Source of the DNA: JBBDYD01 sp040901865
GTDB taxonomy: Bacteria > Bacteroidota > Ignavibacteria > UBA10030
Reading direction: 5' to 3'
Assembly (NCBI GenBank): GCA_040901865.1
Contig: JBBDYD010000191.1
Coordinates: 3,569 to 67,568 of the forward strand
Length of the DNA: 64,000 nucleotides
A program made the translations under genes and the position numbers. The notes under the pieces were generated by a model, which saw only the letters and a list, made by a program, of their open reading frames with translations, ran no database searches and was not told the DNA's origin. Each line of letters opens with the position of its first letter. The stretch's first letter is position 1. Shown here in pieces: positions 8,442-16,634 of the stretch.

Positions 8442-10355
8442 ATGACATTCCGCCCAATCATCTTTGCCGTTTTGATTGTCGCCTACGGTGAAGCCCGCGC
8501 TCAAACATCGGCCTTGGAACAACGCACGACAGATTACCTACGACAGTCTTCTTCGGCAGTTCTTCTGTCAGCAACACGCTATGTCCCGGTGATGCTCGGA
8601 AGAGGATACGGCACTTGGTCTTCCCCGGCCGGAAGAACTGTCATTGACGGAATGCCATTCGACGCCTTTCCTCTGAACCTCTCTTCTCCGGATTACGCGC
8701 CATTCGATTTGATCCTGGCGGATACCATTGAAATTTCTCAACACCCCTCCTTGACAGAAACGGGAAGTTTTCCGGGAGGAATGATTACCCTCAAGCGATC
8801 TGAAATTCCCGACTCCCTTGTCATTGCCGGAAGGCTCTACGGAGGAAGCGAAACCGGTGATGTTATTTTGCAGGAATACACCAGGGATAACCTTCCCTTC
8901 TTTAATAGAAACAAGATTGGCTTCTCCGGCGCTGCCGTTATTTCCGATCGTATCGATCGTTTTGCCTACAGAATCATGGGAGGCGGGTTTTCGTATTTCT
9001 CGGTCGGTTATGCCGACAGGGATCGTATTCTCATTCCTTACATCGATTTGCCGACATTCTCAGAGCCGAACCGCAATTATGTCGGATCGTTGGAACTGGA
9101 ATTCGGCAGAAACTTCTCCGTCGCCGCAGGGGTCAATGTGTTCGAGGCCTGGGAACAAGCTCCTTTTTTGCCAACATTTGCTTTCTTTTCCGGTGCCCTT
9201 GGTTCGGTGCGGGTTTTCGCCCGGGAGCTGATCCCCTCTGTCGACCTCTTCGCCCGCCGTGACGCTGTATCAGTCACGATGCGTAGTCAACTCGGCACTG
9301 ATGGCGGACAGTATGAAAGCTCGGTTGCATCCCTCAACCCGATCGTCCGGCTGGTATCCGGCGAGAACCTAAAGATCAGTCTCCCCTTTGAGATTACAGC
9401 CCATGCTGTTGATGTTCACGACCAGAACAGACAATTGTTCGATCGTGACATTGATCGGACCACGTGGTCCCTTGGACTCTCTGCCGATCTCGAATATTCC
9501 GCATGGCAGGGAACAGCGCAAGCCCGGTATGAAAAAGGCCTGAACGGATCGTTCCTGCGATCAGGCGATGTGAAGATTCGGATGAAACCGGGCGTTTCCG
9601 GGAATCTTGAACTTCATCTCAGCAGCGTCGAGCGGGCGCCTTCATTGTTGGAGATGTACGGAACTTTCTCAACATGGCGGTTCCGCCCGGCGCTGGCAGG
9701 CAATGACACGTTCAGAGTGAGAGGGACCTCTTCTCTGAAGCCCTCACGATCTTCCGGCGTTGAACTGCGCTTTGAACACAAAGGGTCTGTTGAATTCGGT
9801 GTAACGGCATTCTATTCGACAGCGGACAACCTCATCACCCGGCGGCCGCTTTCGATTATTCGCTCGGCATTTCCGGGGGATCTGGTTTTTTCCGGACAGT
9901 ACGAGAATGTTCAGCGAAGGGTGTTTGGTGGAGTGGAAATCATGACATATTTAAACTTGTTCCCGGGAGTTCTCACCGAGGTTCGATACACGTACACGGA
10001 GAACCTCAGAGCGTCGGAAATCCCGCGCCATGAGGTACTACTCAAGAACACGTATCGGCTGGCAACACACACCACCGCTCAAGTATCGTTGAGAGGCACT
10101 GCAAAGACTGTCTGGCCGGAGTTTGCGGTTGATCCGGCACAGGACGACAAGGACGGGATCGGATCAAACGGAGTTGTAACGGAACATTGGTCTGTCGACT
10201 GCTCCGTCGTTCAAAATCTCGGAGGGATCTTGTTTGGCAGGGATATAAGCGCGCGAGTCGAACTGCAGAACATTCTCAATCGCACCTTCCGTACAATGCC
10301 CATCGGCGTGACGTACGATTTTGCAGTGATTGGGTATCTCTCCGTCCGGTTGTAA
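8442..10355 (+). CDS. TonB-dependent-receptor-like outer-membrane protein
   Basis: A 637-residue protein with a Sec signal (ending ...GEARAQT near residue 21). A short plug-like domain at about residues 40-125 contains RTVIDGMPFDAFPLNL and a GGMITLKR strand. The remainder reads as a long run of beta-strands, typical of a 22-strand barrel. It lacks the carboxypeptidase-like N-terminal domain of the receptor at 41106 and is shorter than most TonB receptors. It is the last gene of the TauE/DUF1634/barrel set. Its ligand is unknown; receptor class is likely, true TonB dependence less certain. Confidence 0.75.
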   Translation: MTFRPIIFAVLIVAYGEARAQTSALEQRTTDYLRQSSSAVLLSATRYVPVMLGRGYGTWSSPAGRTVIDGMPFDAFPLNLSSPDYAPFDLILADTIEISQHPSLTETGSFPGGMITLKRSEIPDSLVIAGRLYGGSETGDVILQEYTRDNLPFFNRNKIGFSGAAVISDRIDRFAYRIMGGGFSYFSVGYADRDRILIPYIDLPTFSEPNRNYVGSLELEFGRNFSVAAGVNVFEAWEQAPFLPTFAFFSGALGSVRVFARELIPSVDLFARRDAVSVTMRSQLGTDGGQYESSVASLNPIVRLVSGENLKISLPFEITAHAVDVHDQNRQLFDRDIDRTTWSLGLSADLEYSAWQGTAQARYEKGLNGSFLRSGDVKIRMKPGVSGNLELHLSSVERAPSLLEMYGTFSTWRFRPALAGNDTFRVRGTSSLKPSRSSGVELRFEHKGSVEFGVTAFYSTADNLITRRPLSIIRSAFPGDLVFSGQYENVQRRVFGGVEIMTYLNLFPGVLTEVRYTYTENLRASEIPRHEVLLKNTYRLATHTTAQVSLRGTAKTVWPEFAVDPAQDDKDGIGSNGVVTEHWSVDCSVVQNLGGILFGRDISARVELQNILNRTFRTMPIGVTYDFAVIGYLSVRL

Positions 10356-10421
10356 TGTCGCGTCGTGGAGAGGTTTATCGGGAAAATTTAGTACATTCAC
10401 GAACATTCTTTTTGGAGGTAT

Positions 10422-10958
10422 ATGATTCTTTCCGACAGCCAAATTCTCCGTGAAATGGACAAGGGGAGCATCGTCGTCCGGCCATATAACCGGAAGTTCC
10501 TTGGATCCAACAGCTACGACGTCCACCTGGGAGTGTGGCTGGCGATGTACAACGAAGAAATCCTCGATTGCAGAAGGCACAACGACATCCATTATTTCAA
10601 GATTCCGAAAGAGGGACTGATCCTTGTTCCCAGCAAGCTCTATCTCGGAGTAACAGAAGAGTACACCGAAACACACAAACATGTGCCGTTCCTCGAGGGG
10701 AAAAGCAGTATCGGCCGGCTGGGAATCGATATTCACGCCACCGCGGGTAAGGGAGATGTCGGATTCTGCAACACCTGGACTCTTGAGATTTCCGTGCGTC
10801 AACCCGTCCGGATTTATGCAGGAATGCCCATCGGACAGCTGATTTACTTTGAAATTTCGGGAGAGGTCGAGATTCCGTACTCCCGGAAGAAGGGCGCCAA
10901 GTATAACAAACGCAGTGTCAAGCCGGTGGAATCGATGATGTGGAAGAATTTCAAATGA
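10422..10958 (+). CDS. dcd: dCTP deaminase
   Basis: Converts dCTP to dUTP and ammonia for thymidylate synthesis. The 178 residues show the family blocks RKFLGSNSYDVHLG, EGKSSIGRLGIDIHATAG and GDVGFCNTWTLEI, the last containing the catalytic Glu. The size is right for the monofunctional enzyme, with no C-terminal dUTPase-like extension. A strong ribosome-binding site (GGAGGT at 10413-10418) fixes the start. pyrF follows 19 bp later, making a small pyrimidine pair. Confidence 0.95.
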   Translation: MILSDSQILREMDKGSIVVRPYNRKFLGSNSYDVHLGVWLAMYNEEILDCRRHNDIHYFKIPKEGLILVPSKLYLGVTEEYTETHKHVPFLEGKSSIGRLGIDIHATAGKGDVGFCNTWTLEISVRQPVRIYAGMPIGQLIYFEISGEVEIPYSRKKGAKYNKRSVKPVESMMWKNFK

Positions 10959-10977
10959 CCGGGATTGAAACACGATC

Positions 10978-11802
10978 ATGAGTTTTGTGGAATCGTTGCG
11001 GAAGATCCAGGAAGACCAAAATTCGCTTCTCTGCATAGGCCTGGATAGCGATCCCGACCTCCTTCCGCCCCATCTGGGTAGAACACCCGAATCAGTTCTG
11101 GAATTCAACAAGAAGGTAATCGAGGCGACAAAAGATCTCGTCTGCAGCTACAAACTTAACCTGGCGTTTTATGAGGCCCTTGGATCCGAAGGTTGGAAAA
11201 TCCTCCAGAGCACAATCTCCCTCATTCCCGAGACGCTCCTTGTAATCGGGGATGCGAAGCGGGGCGATATTGGTAACACCGCTGACAGGTATGCATCGGC
11301 CCTTCTGGCAGATTTGAAATTTGGCGCAGTGACGGTGAATCCTTACATGGGATTCGACTCGGTTGAACCGTTTCTGAAGTACCGTGAACGGGGGGTTTTC
11401 CTGCTCGCACTAACTTCCAATCCGGGGTCAAAGGACTTTCAACGGCTCAAGATCGGTCAAACGCCGCTGTATGAAAAGATTGTCAGCGCGGCAAAGAAAT
11501 GGAACAGTAACGATAATCTTGGATTCGTTGTCGGAGCGACTCATCCAAGGGAATTGAAGAAAATCCGTTCAATGGTTCCGACCCTGCCACTTCTCATTCC
11601 AGGGATTGGTAAGCAGGGAGGCGACCTCCGCTCGGTCGTACGCTACGGATGCGATCGAAAGGGCCTAACGGCCGTTATCAATGTGGGGCGTTCAATTATC
11701 TATTCTTCTCGTGATCCGGATTTTACAACTACTGTACGGAAGGAAGCAATGGCGGTCCGGGACGAGATTCGAATGTATCAGGCTGAATTTTTTGGGGGAT
11801 AA
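10978..11802 (+). CDS. pyrF: Orotidine 5'-phosphate decarboxylase, type 2
   Basis: Catalyses OMP to UMP, the last step of de novo UMP synthesis. The 274-residue length and motifs CIGLDSDPDLLPPHL, CSYKLNLAFYEALG and IGDAKRGDIGNTADRYA (catalytic Lys94 with flanking Asp residues) mark the longer type 2 form. The phosphate-binding end PLLIPGIGKQGGD is also present. The gene sits directly after dcd. The 3' flank holds a degenerate repeat tract before the DUF2851 gene. Confidence 0.95.
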   Translation: MSFVESLRKIQEDQNSLLCIGLDSDPDLLPPHLGRTPESVLEFNKKVIEATKDLVCSYKLNLAFYEALGSEGWKILQSTISLIPETLLVIGDAKRGDIGNTADRYASALLADLKFGAVTVNPYMGFDSVEPFLKYRERGVFLLALTSNPGSKDFQRLKIGQTPLYEKIVSAAKKWNSNDNLGFVVGATHPRELKKIRSMVPTLPLLIPGIGKQGGDLRSVVRYGCDRKGLTAVINVGRSIIYSSRDPDFTTTVRKEAMAVRDEIRMYQAEFFGG

Positions 11803-11820
11803 GCAGAATCTAAGCTTCTC

Positions 11821-11887
11821 ATCTGCGATATCCGCTCCATCTGTGAAATCTGAAATCTGCGTCTAAATCCGTAAAATCTGCGAAAAT
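11821..11887. repeat. Degenerate short-unit spacer repeat
   Basis: The spacer between pyrF and the next gene is built from imperfect copies of an ATCTGYG/AAATC unit: ATCTGCGATATCCGC, ATCTGTGAAATCTG, AATCTGCGTCTAAATCC and AAATCTGCGAAAATC. It has no coding potential. Comparable low-complexity tracts occur at 24651-24686 and 60168-60198. Confidence 0.6.
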
Positions 11888-11904
11888 CACCCGGGGGGTG
11901 TATC

Positions 11905-13371
11905 ATCCGCGAATCATTTCTCCATCTCATTTGGCAGCAGCAACACTTCCGTTCCGCTGATCTTGTTACATCAGACGGAACACCAATTGGAGTGTTTGAG
12001 CCCGGAACGCCGAACGAAGACGGCGGACCGGATTTTCGTAATGCGAGAATCCGAATCGGCCCCACCGTTTTTGTTGGTGATGTCGAGATTCACAGGGGTG
12101 TTGCAGAATGGCTCCAGCACGGTCATCAATCAGATCCCGCTTACAACGGCGTCATCCTCCATGTAGTGTTTGACGGCAGTCCCCTGCAGTTCCCAACGGT
12201 TGTGCAGAGCGGCAGAACGGTGCCTGTTCTGATTCTGAGGAGGTTCCTTTCTGAGTCCTTTGAACGGCTTGAGACCTTGGCCGCGGAAGACGCTGAGCAT
12301 TCTCATGGAACAGTCCTCAAATGCGCAGAACGGAATTCAAACATTGGCAGCGATGTTCTGAAACAGTGGATTGGGAAACTGGCCCGGGAGCGATTGGAGC
12401 TGAAAGTGCGACGGTTTGAAGAGCGTTTGCGCGAGCTGGCGCATCAAAAACTTCATGTTGCCGAACAAAACCGTTCCTACGGCGCCCACGAACCTGAAAG
12501 TATTCCTGACACGTTTTCCGGGTTAACACAACATCAATTATCCGACAGAGGGCTCTGGGACCAGCTCCTCTACGAAGGAATCATGGATGGTCTGGGCTAT
12601 TCGAAGAATCGCGAGCCGTTTGTGAAGCTTGCTCGGAACGTTTCTTTGAAGATCGTGCAATCGCTGAATCCGTCCAATGATTGCCTGGTATCAGAGGCGC
12701 TTCTCCTCGGTGTTGCAGGGCTTTTGCCGCAGGTCAGGATTCTTCGCGAAAACTCATCCCGTGACTATGTACGCGTTTTGCGCCGTCACTGGCGTTCGAT
12801 CAGAAAAGCAGTTTCATGCGAACGGTTGCATGAGGCCGAATGGCAATTTTTTCCCACGCGTCCCGGTAATTTTCCCACCGTCCGTATTGCCGCGGCTTCG
12901 GTCATGGTTCAGAAAATTCTATCCGGAGACCTATTCCGAACGATCATTCAAATCGTCAAATCATCCGCGCCTCAATGCCTTTCTCATCTCATTGAGACTT
13001 TTTCCGTTAGGCCCGGAGACTTTTGGAAATCGCACTATCATTTCGATGCACCTTCCGGAAAGCCGCTCAATCCTCTCGGGCGCTCACGTGCGTCCGATAT
13101 CGTCGCCAACACCTATCTTCCGCTTTCACTGTTATATTCACGCATATTTCACGATCCGCTCGCGCGAAAGAACACCCTGGATCTCTACGAGGCGTTTCCG
13201 CCGCTTTCCTCCAACCTCGTTCTTCGGCGAATGGAACAACAACTCCTCCGGGCAAAACTCAATCTTTCGTCAATGCGCTTACAACAGGGGGCCATCCAAC
13301 TGTGGCGTTCCTATTGCAGTGAGGGGCGCTGTTCAGAGTGCGATGTAGGAAAAATAGTTTTCAAGGCGTAA
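11905..13371 (+). CDS. DUF2851 family protein with uncertain, non-standard start
   Basis: A conserved Bacteroidota-type protein of unknown function (DUF2851), about 488 residues. The diagnostic N-terminal block is present: FLHLIWQQQHF, then a TSDGTPIGVFEPG-NEDGGPDFRNARI region and VGDVEIHRG. No ATG, GTG or TTG lies in frame between the upstream stop (11872-11874) and GTG 11992, yet the conserved IWQ block at about 11926-11940 precedes 11992. I therefore place the start at the ATC codon 11905, seven residues before that block, preceded by a G-rich tract (11893-11898) at good spacing. CTG 11878 or ATC 11902 are alternatives; GTG 11992 would remove 29 conserved residues. The catalytic role is unknown. 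Confidence 0.8.
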   Translation: MRESFLHLIWQQQHFRSADLVTSDGTPIGVFEPGTPNEDGGPDFRNARIRIGPTVFVGDVEIHRGVAEWLQHGHQSDPAYNGVILHVVFDGSPLQFPTVVQSGRTVPVLILRRFLSESFERLETLAAEDAEHSHGTVLKCAERNSNIGSDVLKQWIGKLARERLELKVRRFEERLRELAHQKLHVAEQNRSYGAHEPESIPDTFSGLTQHQLSDRGLWDQLLYEGIMDGLGYSKNREPFVKLARNVSLKIVQSLNPSNDCLVSEALLLGVAGLLPQVRILRENSSRDYVRVLRRHWRSIRKAVSCERLHEAEWQFFPTRPGNFPTVRIAAASVMVQKILSGDLFRTIIQIVKSSAPQCLSHLIETFSVRPGDFWKSHYHFDAPSGKPLNPLGRSRASDIVANTYLPLSLLYSRIFHDPLARKNTLDLYEAFPPLSSNLVLRRMEQQLLRAKLNLSSMRLQQGAIQLWRSYCSEGRCSECDVGKIVFKA

Positions 13372-13381
13372 ATTACGCCCT

Positions 13382-14299
13382 ATGCCGGAATTGCCGGATA
13401 TCATCGTCTATCGTGAGGCCCTCGAGCAACGGACGCTGGGTGCGACTCTCACTTCCATCCGGCTCGGGAATCCATTTCTTCTCCGATCCGTTTCTCCGCA
13501 ACCGTCCGAGGCTACGGGTCGGAACGTGGTGGGATTACGTCGTCTGGGAAAGCGCATTGTCTTCCAATTGGAAGGCGATATGTTCCTTGTGCTCCATTTG
13601 ATGATCGCAGGCCGCCTGCACTGGAAGCCCTCAGGAGCAAAAATTCCCGGGAAGATCGGACTGGCGGCATTTGATTTCACGTCTGGAACACTGACTCTGA
13701 CGGAAGCCGGAACAAAAAAACGTGCCTCGTTGCATATTGTGGCGGGAGAAGAAAATCTGAAAGCACTGGATCGCGGTGGGATGGATGTCGAAACAGGGAC
13801 GGAGATGGAATTCGCAAGCCGTTTGACACTCGAGAATCACACATTAAAGAGGTCGCTTACGGATCCTCGCCTTTTCAGCGGGATTGGGAACTCCTATTCG
13901 GACGAGATTTTGCACCGGTCAAAACTTTCACCTCTCCGGCTTACCCGGCAAATGACGAACGAGGAAATCGGAATGCTATTCCGGTCCATCAAGGAGGTGT
14001 TTTCGGAATGGACGGAGCGGCTCCGAAAAGACGCTGGAAATGAATTTCCGGAACACGTCACAGCGTTTCGCAAGGAAATGGCTGTGCACGGGAAGTTCAA
14101 TCTACCATGTCCTGTGTGCGGAACAGAAGTTCAGCGGATTGTCTATGCGGAAAATGAATGCAATTACTGCCCCCGGTGCCAGACGGGCGGAAAACTGTTG
14201 GCGGACCGTGCATTCTCGAGACTCCTCAAAAACGATTGGCCGAAAACGATTGAGGAACTGGAAGCGGGCAGCGGGCTGAAAAGCGTGGAATCCCAATGA
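13382..14299 (+). CDS. mutM: Formamidopyrimidine-DNA glycosylase
   Basis: A bifunctional glycosylase/AP lyase that removes 8-oxoguanine and formamidopyrimidines. The N-terminal catalytic residues Pro2 and Glu3 are in PELPDI, and Lys57 is in RRLGKRI. A C-terminal zinc finger has the exact spacing C243-X2-C246-X16-C263-X2-C266. The protein then runs on for about 39 residues past the finger, where most family members stop, and has Asp instead of the usual Glu in PELPE. The TGA overlaps the rsgA ATG (ATGA). Confidence 0.92.
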   Translation: MPELPDIIVYREALEQRTLGATLTSIRLGNPFLLRSVSPQPSEATGRNVVGLRRLGKRIVFQLEGDMFLVLHLMIAGRLHWKPSGAKIPGKIGLAAFDFTSGTLTLTEAGTKKRASLHIVAGEENLKALDRGGMDVETGTEMEFASRLTLENHTLKRSLTDPRLFSGIGNSYSDEILHRSKLSPLRLTRQMTNEEIGMLFRSIKEVFSEWTERLRKDAGNEFPEHVTAFRKEMAVHGKFNLPCPVCGTEVQRIVYAENECNYCPRCQTGGKLLADRAFSRLLKNDWPKTIEELEAGSGLKSVESQ

Positions 14300-15366
14300 C
14301 ACTCGAATCACTTGGCTGGAATCCGGTCTTTGCGGAGGCCTTCAAGGCCTATGAAGGGCGGGATCTCATTCCCGGGCGTATTGCGCTTCAGCATCGGACG
14401 TACTACAGCATTCTCTCCGAGATCGGTGAACTCAGAGGCGAGGTCACGGGGAAAATGGAATATCTTGCCTCTGGGCCGCAGGACCTCCCGGCAGTCGGAG
14501 ACTGGGTCGTCCTTCATCCGCGTCCCGAAGAATCAACCGCCACTATTGTCGATCTCCTTCCCAGAAGAACAAAATTCTCGCGCAAAGTTGCCGGTCGAAA
14601 AACAGAGGAACAAATCGTCGCCGCAAATGTGGACGTGGTGTTCATTGTCAGCGGACTGGATCATGATTTTAATCTCCGGCGGATTGAGCGTTACCTCGTT
14701 CTCTCGCGGCAAAGCGGTGCCAACCCCGTAATCCTCCTGAACAAGGCAGATCTTCGCGACGATCACAAAGAAATCCGAAAAGCAATTGCACTAATCGCGG
14801 GGGACATCCCCGTGATCTTGGCCAGCGCTTTGAAGGACAAGGGGCTTGATGCGATTGCACATCATTTAAAGCCCGGGTGTACAGGCGCCTTGCTGGGTTC
14901 ATCCGGTGTCGGAAAAACGACGATCATCAACCATCTCCTGGGTTCCACCCGCAAGACCGCGGAAGTCCGGGAAAACGACAGCAGGGGAAGGCATACCACT
15001 TCGGCGCGGGAATTGATTCTGCTTCCCTCGGGCGGCCTTTTGATCGATACACCCGGCATGAGGGAGCTTCAGCTATGGGGAGAGGCGGAGGGAGTTGATG
15101 AAACATTCGAAGACATCGAAGAACTTGAACGCCAATGCAAATTCAGGGATTGTTCGCATGATGTCGAGCCGGGGTGTGAAATACGGGCTGCACTGGAGAA
15201 AGGAATTCTGGAGCCGGAACGATATGAGAGCTACAAAAAATTACTACGGGAACTCGCCTATCACAACCGAAAATACAACGAGGTGGAGCAACGAAAGGAA
15301 AAAGAGCGGATTAAGAAACGTACGTCACAATTCAAGCGAAATTTCCCCAAGGGAAAGCGATCGTGA
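14296..15366 (+). CDS. rsgA: Ribosome small-subunit GTPase RsgA
   Basis: A circularly permuted GTPase that helps 30S maturation. An N-terminal OB-fold comes first. The G motifs then occur in permuted order: G4 NKAD near residue 155, the P-loop GSSGVGKTT at 201-209, and G3 DTPGMREL. A C-terminal zinc site follows (CKFRDCSHDVEPGCEI). A basic tail at residues 320-356 is rich in Lys/Arg, as expected for rRNA contact. It starts inside the mutM stop and shares its TGA with the GTG start of the next gene. Confidence 0.95.
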   Translation: MTLESLGWNPVFAEAFKAYEGRDLIPGRIALQHRTYYSILSEIGELRGEVTGKMEYLASGPQDLPAVGDWVVLHPRPEESTATIVDLLPRRTKFSRKVAGRKTEEQIVAANVDVVFIVSGLDHDFNLRRIERYLVLSRQSGANPVILLNKADLRDDHKEIRKAIALIAGDIPVILASALKDKGLDAIAHHLKPGCTGALLGSSGVGKTTIINHLLGSTRKTAEVRENDSRGRHTTSARELILLPSGGLLIDTPGMRELQLWGEAEGVDETFEDIEELERQCKFRDCSHDVEPGCEIRAALEKGILEPERYESYKKLLRELAYHNRKYNEVEQRKEKERIKKRTSQFKRNFPKGKRS

Positions 15367-15743
15367 ATGAAAAACGCCTTCACCTGATCGTTGGAATCAG
15401 CAATATGCGAATGGAATTTCCGGATCTTTACGCAGGAAACGAAGCGATTCGATATCTGTTTCGCGCGAACCACGTTTACATTCTCTTCTGCGGGCTGCTG
15501 AACGTGGTTGCAGGTCTCTACCTGTCAGCGTCGGAAAGCAGGTGGAGGAGAATGCTTCAGCGGACGGGATCATGGCTGCTTCTCGCTTCGGCGCCCGTGT
15601 TTCTCGCCGCGTTTGTCGTTGAACCAATGCAAGCCAGCCCTCTGCGGCCGCTCACCGTGACCGCTGCTTTTTTTGCACTCGTTAGTGTCGGATTGCATTT
15701 CCTGGCAACAGCCGTCCGTTCACGAAGCGACAAGAACAGATGA
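15363..15743 (+). CDS. Hypothetical small membrane protein
   Basis: I do not recognise a family. The 126 residues contain about three hydrophobic helices (near 32-55, 70-90 and 97-118) and an N-terminal soluble stretch (MEFPDLYAGNEAIRYLFRANH). The GTG start overlaps the rsgA stop (GTGA), so it is translationally coupled to rsgA. It ends directly against the stop of the 70-residue minus-strand gene. Confidence 0.65.
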   Translation: MNEKRLHLIVGISNMRMEFPDLYAGNEAIRYLFRANHVYILFCGLLNVVAGLYLSASESRWRRMLQRTGSWLLLASAPVFLAAFVVEPMQASPLRPLTVTAAFFALVSVGLHFLATAVRSRSDKNR

Positions 15744-15956
15744 TCAGGAAGTGCCTCCTGTGGAACGCGGTCCCCTGAGAATGCGGGCTGGAAGCAAGAT
15801 CAGCGATTTCAGAAATTCAAACACTCCGTGAAATGCGATGCCGATGAGCCTGAACGGAAGCAGAATCAGCCACACCAGGGGGTACAAAACGAGTGCCAGA
15901 AGAGCAACCGGCCAGCAGACCACAAGAAGGATCAGCCAAAGAAGAAACGTTGTCAT
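15744..15956 (-). CDS. Small hydrophobic membrane protein
   Basis: A 70-residue protein, mostly two long hydrophobic segments (residues 3-32 and 35-60) with a short basic tail (RILRGPRSTGG). The start follows a purine-rich AGAGAGA in the minus-strand leader. It converges on the 126-residue membrane protein with no gap. Function is unknown; the composition is consistent with a real small membrane protein rather than an antisense shadow. Confidence 0.55.
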   Translation of the reverse strand: MTTFLLWLILLVVCWPVALLALVLYPLVWLILLPFRLIGIAFHGVFEFLKSLILLPARILRGPRSTGGTS

Positions 15957-16049
15957 GTTCTCTCTTACGGTTCAGAGAGAATGGGGTTTCAGAATGAATC
16001 CTATTATCATAAATTAGATCATTTGAAACGAACGTAAAGGGCTGTCATC

Positions 16050-16514
16050 ATGGACCATCGAATCATCGAACTTCTTCGTCAGCGCACGAGAGTTTCCTTT
16101 CCGGTTGAAGAAGACGACCGGACGTTCGAAATGCTCCTGGCTGCCTGCGCACTGCTTCTTGAACTCGCCTCTGCCGATGGGGAGTTTACGCATGAGGAAC
16201 GGAAACGGATTTACGCCCTTTTCCGGGACGAATACCAGATGTTCACAGAGGATATCGAGGAATTGATCGATCTGACAGAGCAGGCCGTTGGATACGGAAA
16301 AGAAGATGAGGAATTTACGGCCATTGTCAATGCAGAATACTCGATACACGAAAAAATGCATCTTGTTGAACTGATGTGGAAGATTGTCTTCGCCGATGGT
16401 GTTCTGGATGAGAGGGAGTCGAAGCTGGTTGAGACATTGGCAGGGAAACTGGGGATTTCACACAAGGAAATTCGGAACGCAGGCACGCGAACGGGGTTCA
16501 ATCCCCCGGGATAG
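16050..16514 (+). CDS. TerB-like (tellurite-resistance-type) cytosolic protein
   Basis: An all-helical 154-residue protein with two copies of the acidic TerB signature: ASADGEFTHEERKRI near residues 38-52 and VFADGVLDERESKLV near 113-127. These resemble metal-binding helix-loop segments of the TerB/DjlA-N domain. No other tellurite genes are nearby, so it is better read as a stand-alone TerB-fold protein of unknown role. Two hairpins follow the stop. Confidence 0.8.
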   Translation: MDHRIIELLRQRTRVSFPVEEDDRTFEMLLAACALLLELASADGEFTHEERKRIYALFRDEYQMFTEDIEELIDLTEQAVGYGKEDEEFTAIVNAEYSIHEKMHLVELMWKIVFADGVLDERESKLVETLAGKLGISHKEIRNAGTRTGFNPPG

Positions 16515-16521
16515 AAAAACA

Positions 16522-16554
16522 GGCAACCGCCTCGGGGAGATTCCAGCGGTTGCC
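16522..16554 (+). terminator. Hairpin after the TerB-like gene
   Basis: GGCAACCGC (16522-16530) pairs perfectly with GCGGTTGCC (16546-16554) around a 15-nt loop, 8 bp after the stop. No T-run follows, so termination strength is uncertain. Confidence 0.45.
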
Positions 16555-16578
16555 GTCATTGAACGATTTCATCTCAAC

Positions 16579-16604
16579 AAAAAAGCCCGGATCGAAATCC
16601 GGGC
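16579..16604 (-). terminator. Intrinsic terminator of the ABC-F gene
   Basis: GCCCGGAT (16585-16592) and ATCCGGGC (16597-16604) form an 8-bp stem with a CGAA tetraloop. On the minus strand it is followed by six T (complement of the A-run 16579-16584). It lies 30 bp beyond the stop of the ABC-F gene. Confidence 0.8.
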
Positions 16605-16634
16605 CTGGTTTAAAAAAACACTCTAGAACTGAAT

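Noticed and set aside
10164..11111. Long minus-strand open frame (315 codons) across dcd
   Set aside because: It lies antisense to dcd and pyrF, whose products are unmistakable, has no recognisable domain, and mirrors their codon pattern.
11821..11887. CRISPR-like array
   Set aside because: The units are degenerate, about 15 nt and lack unique spacers; no cas genes occur in the window.
16050..16514. Tellurite resistance operon
   Set aside because: Only a TerB-like fold is present; no terC, terD or other ter genes are nearby.
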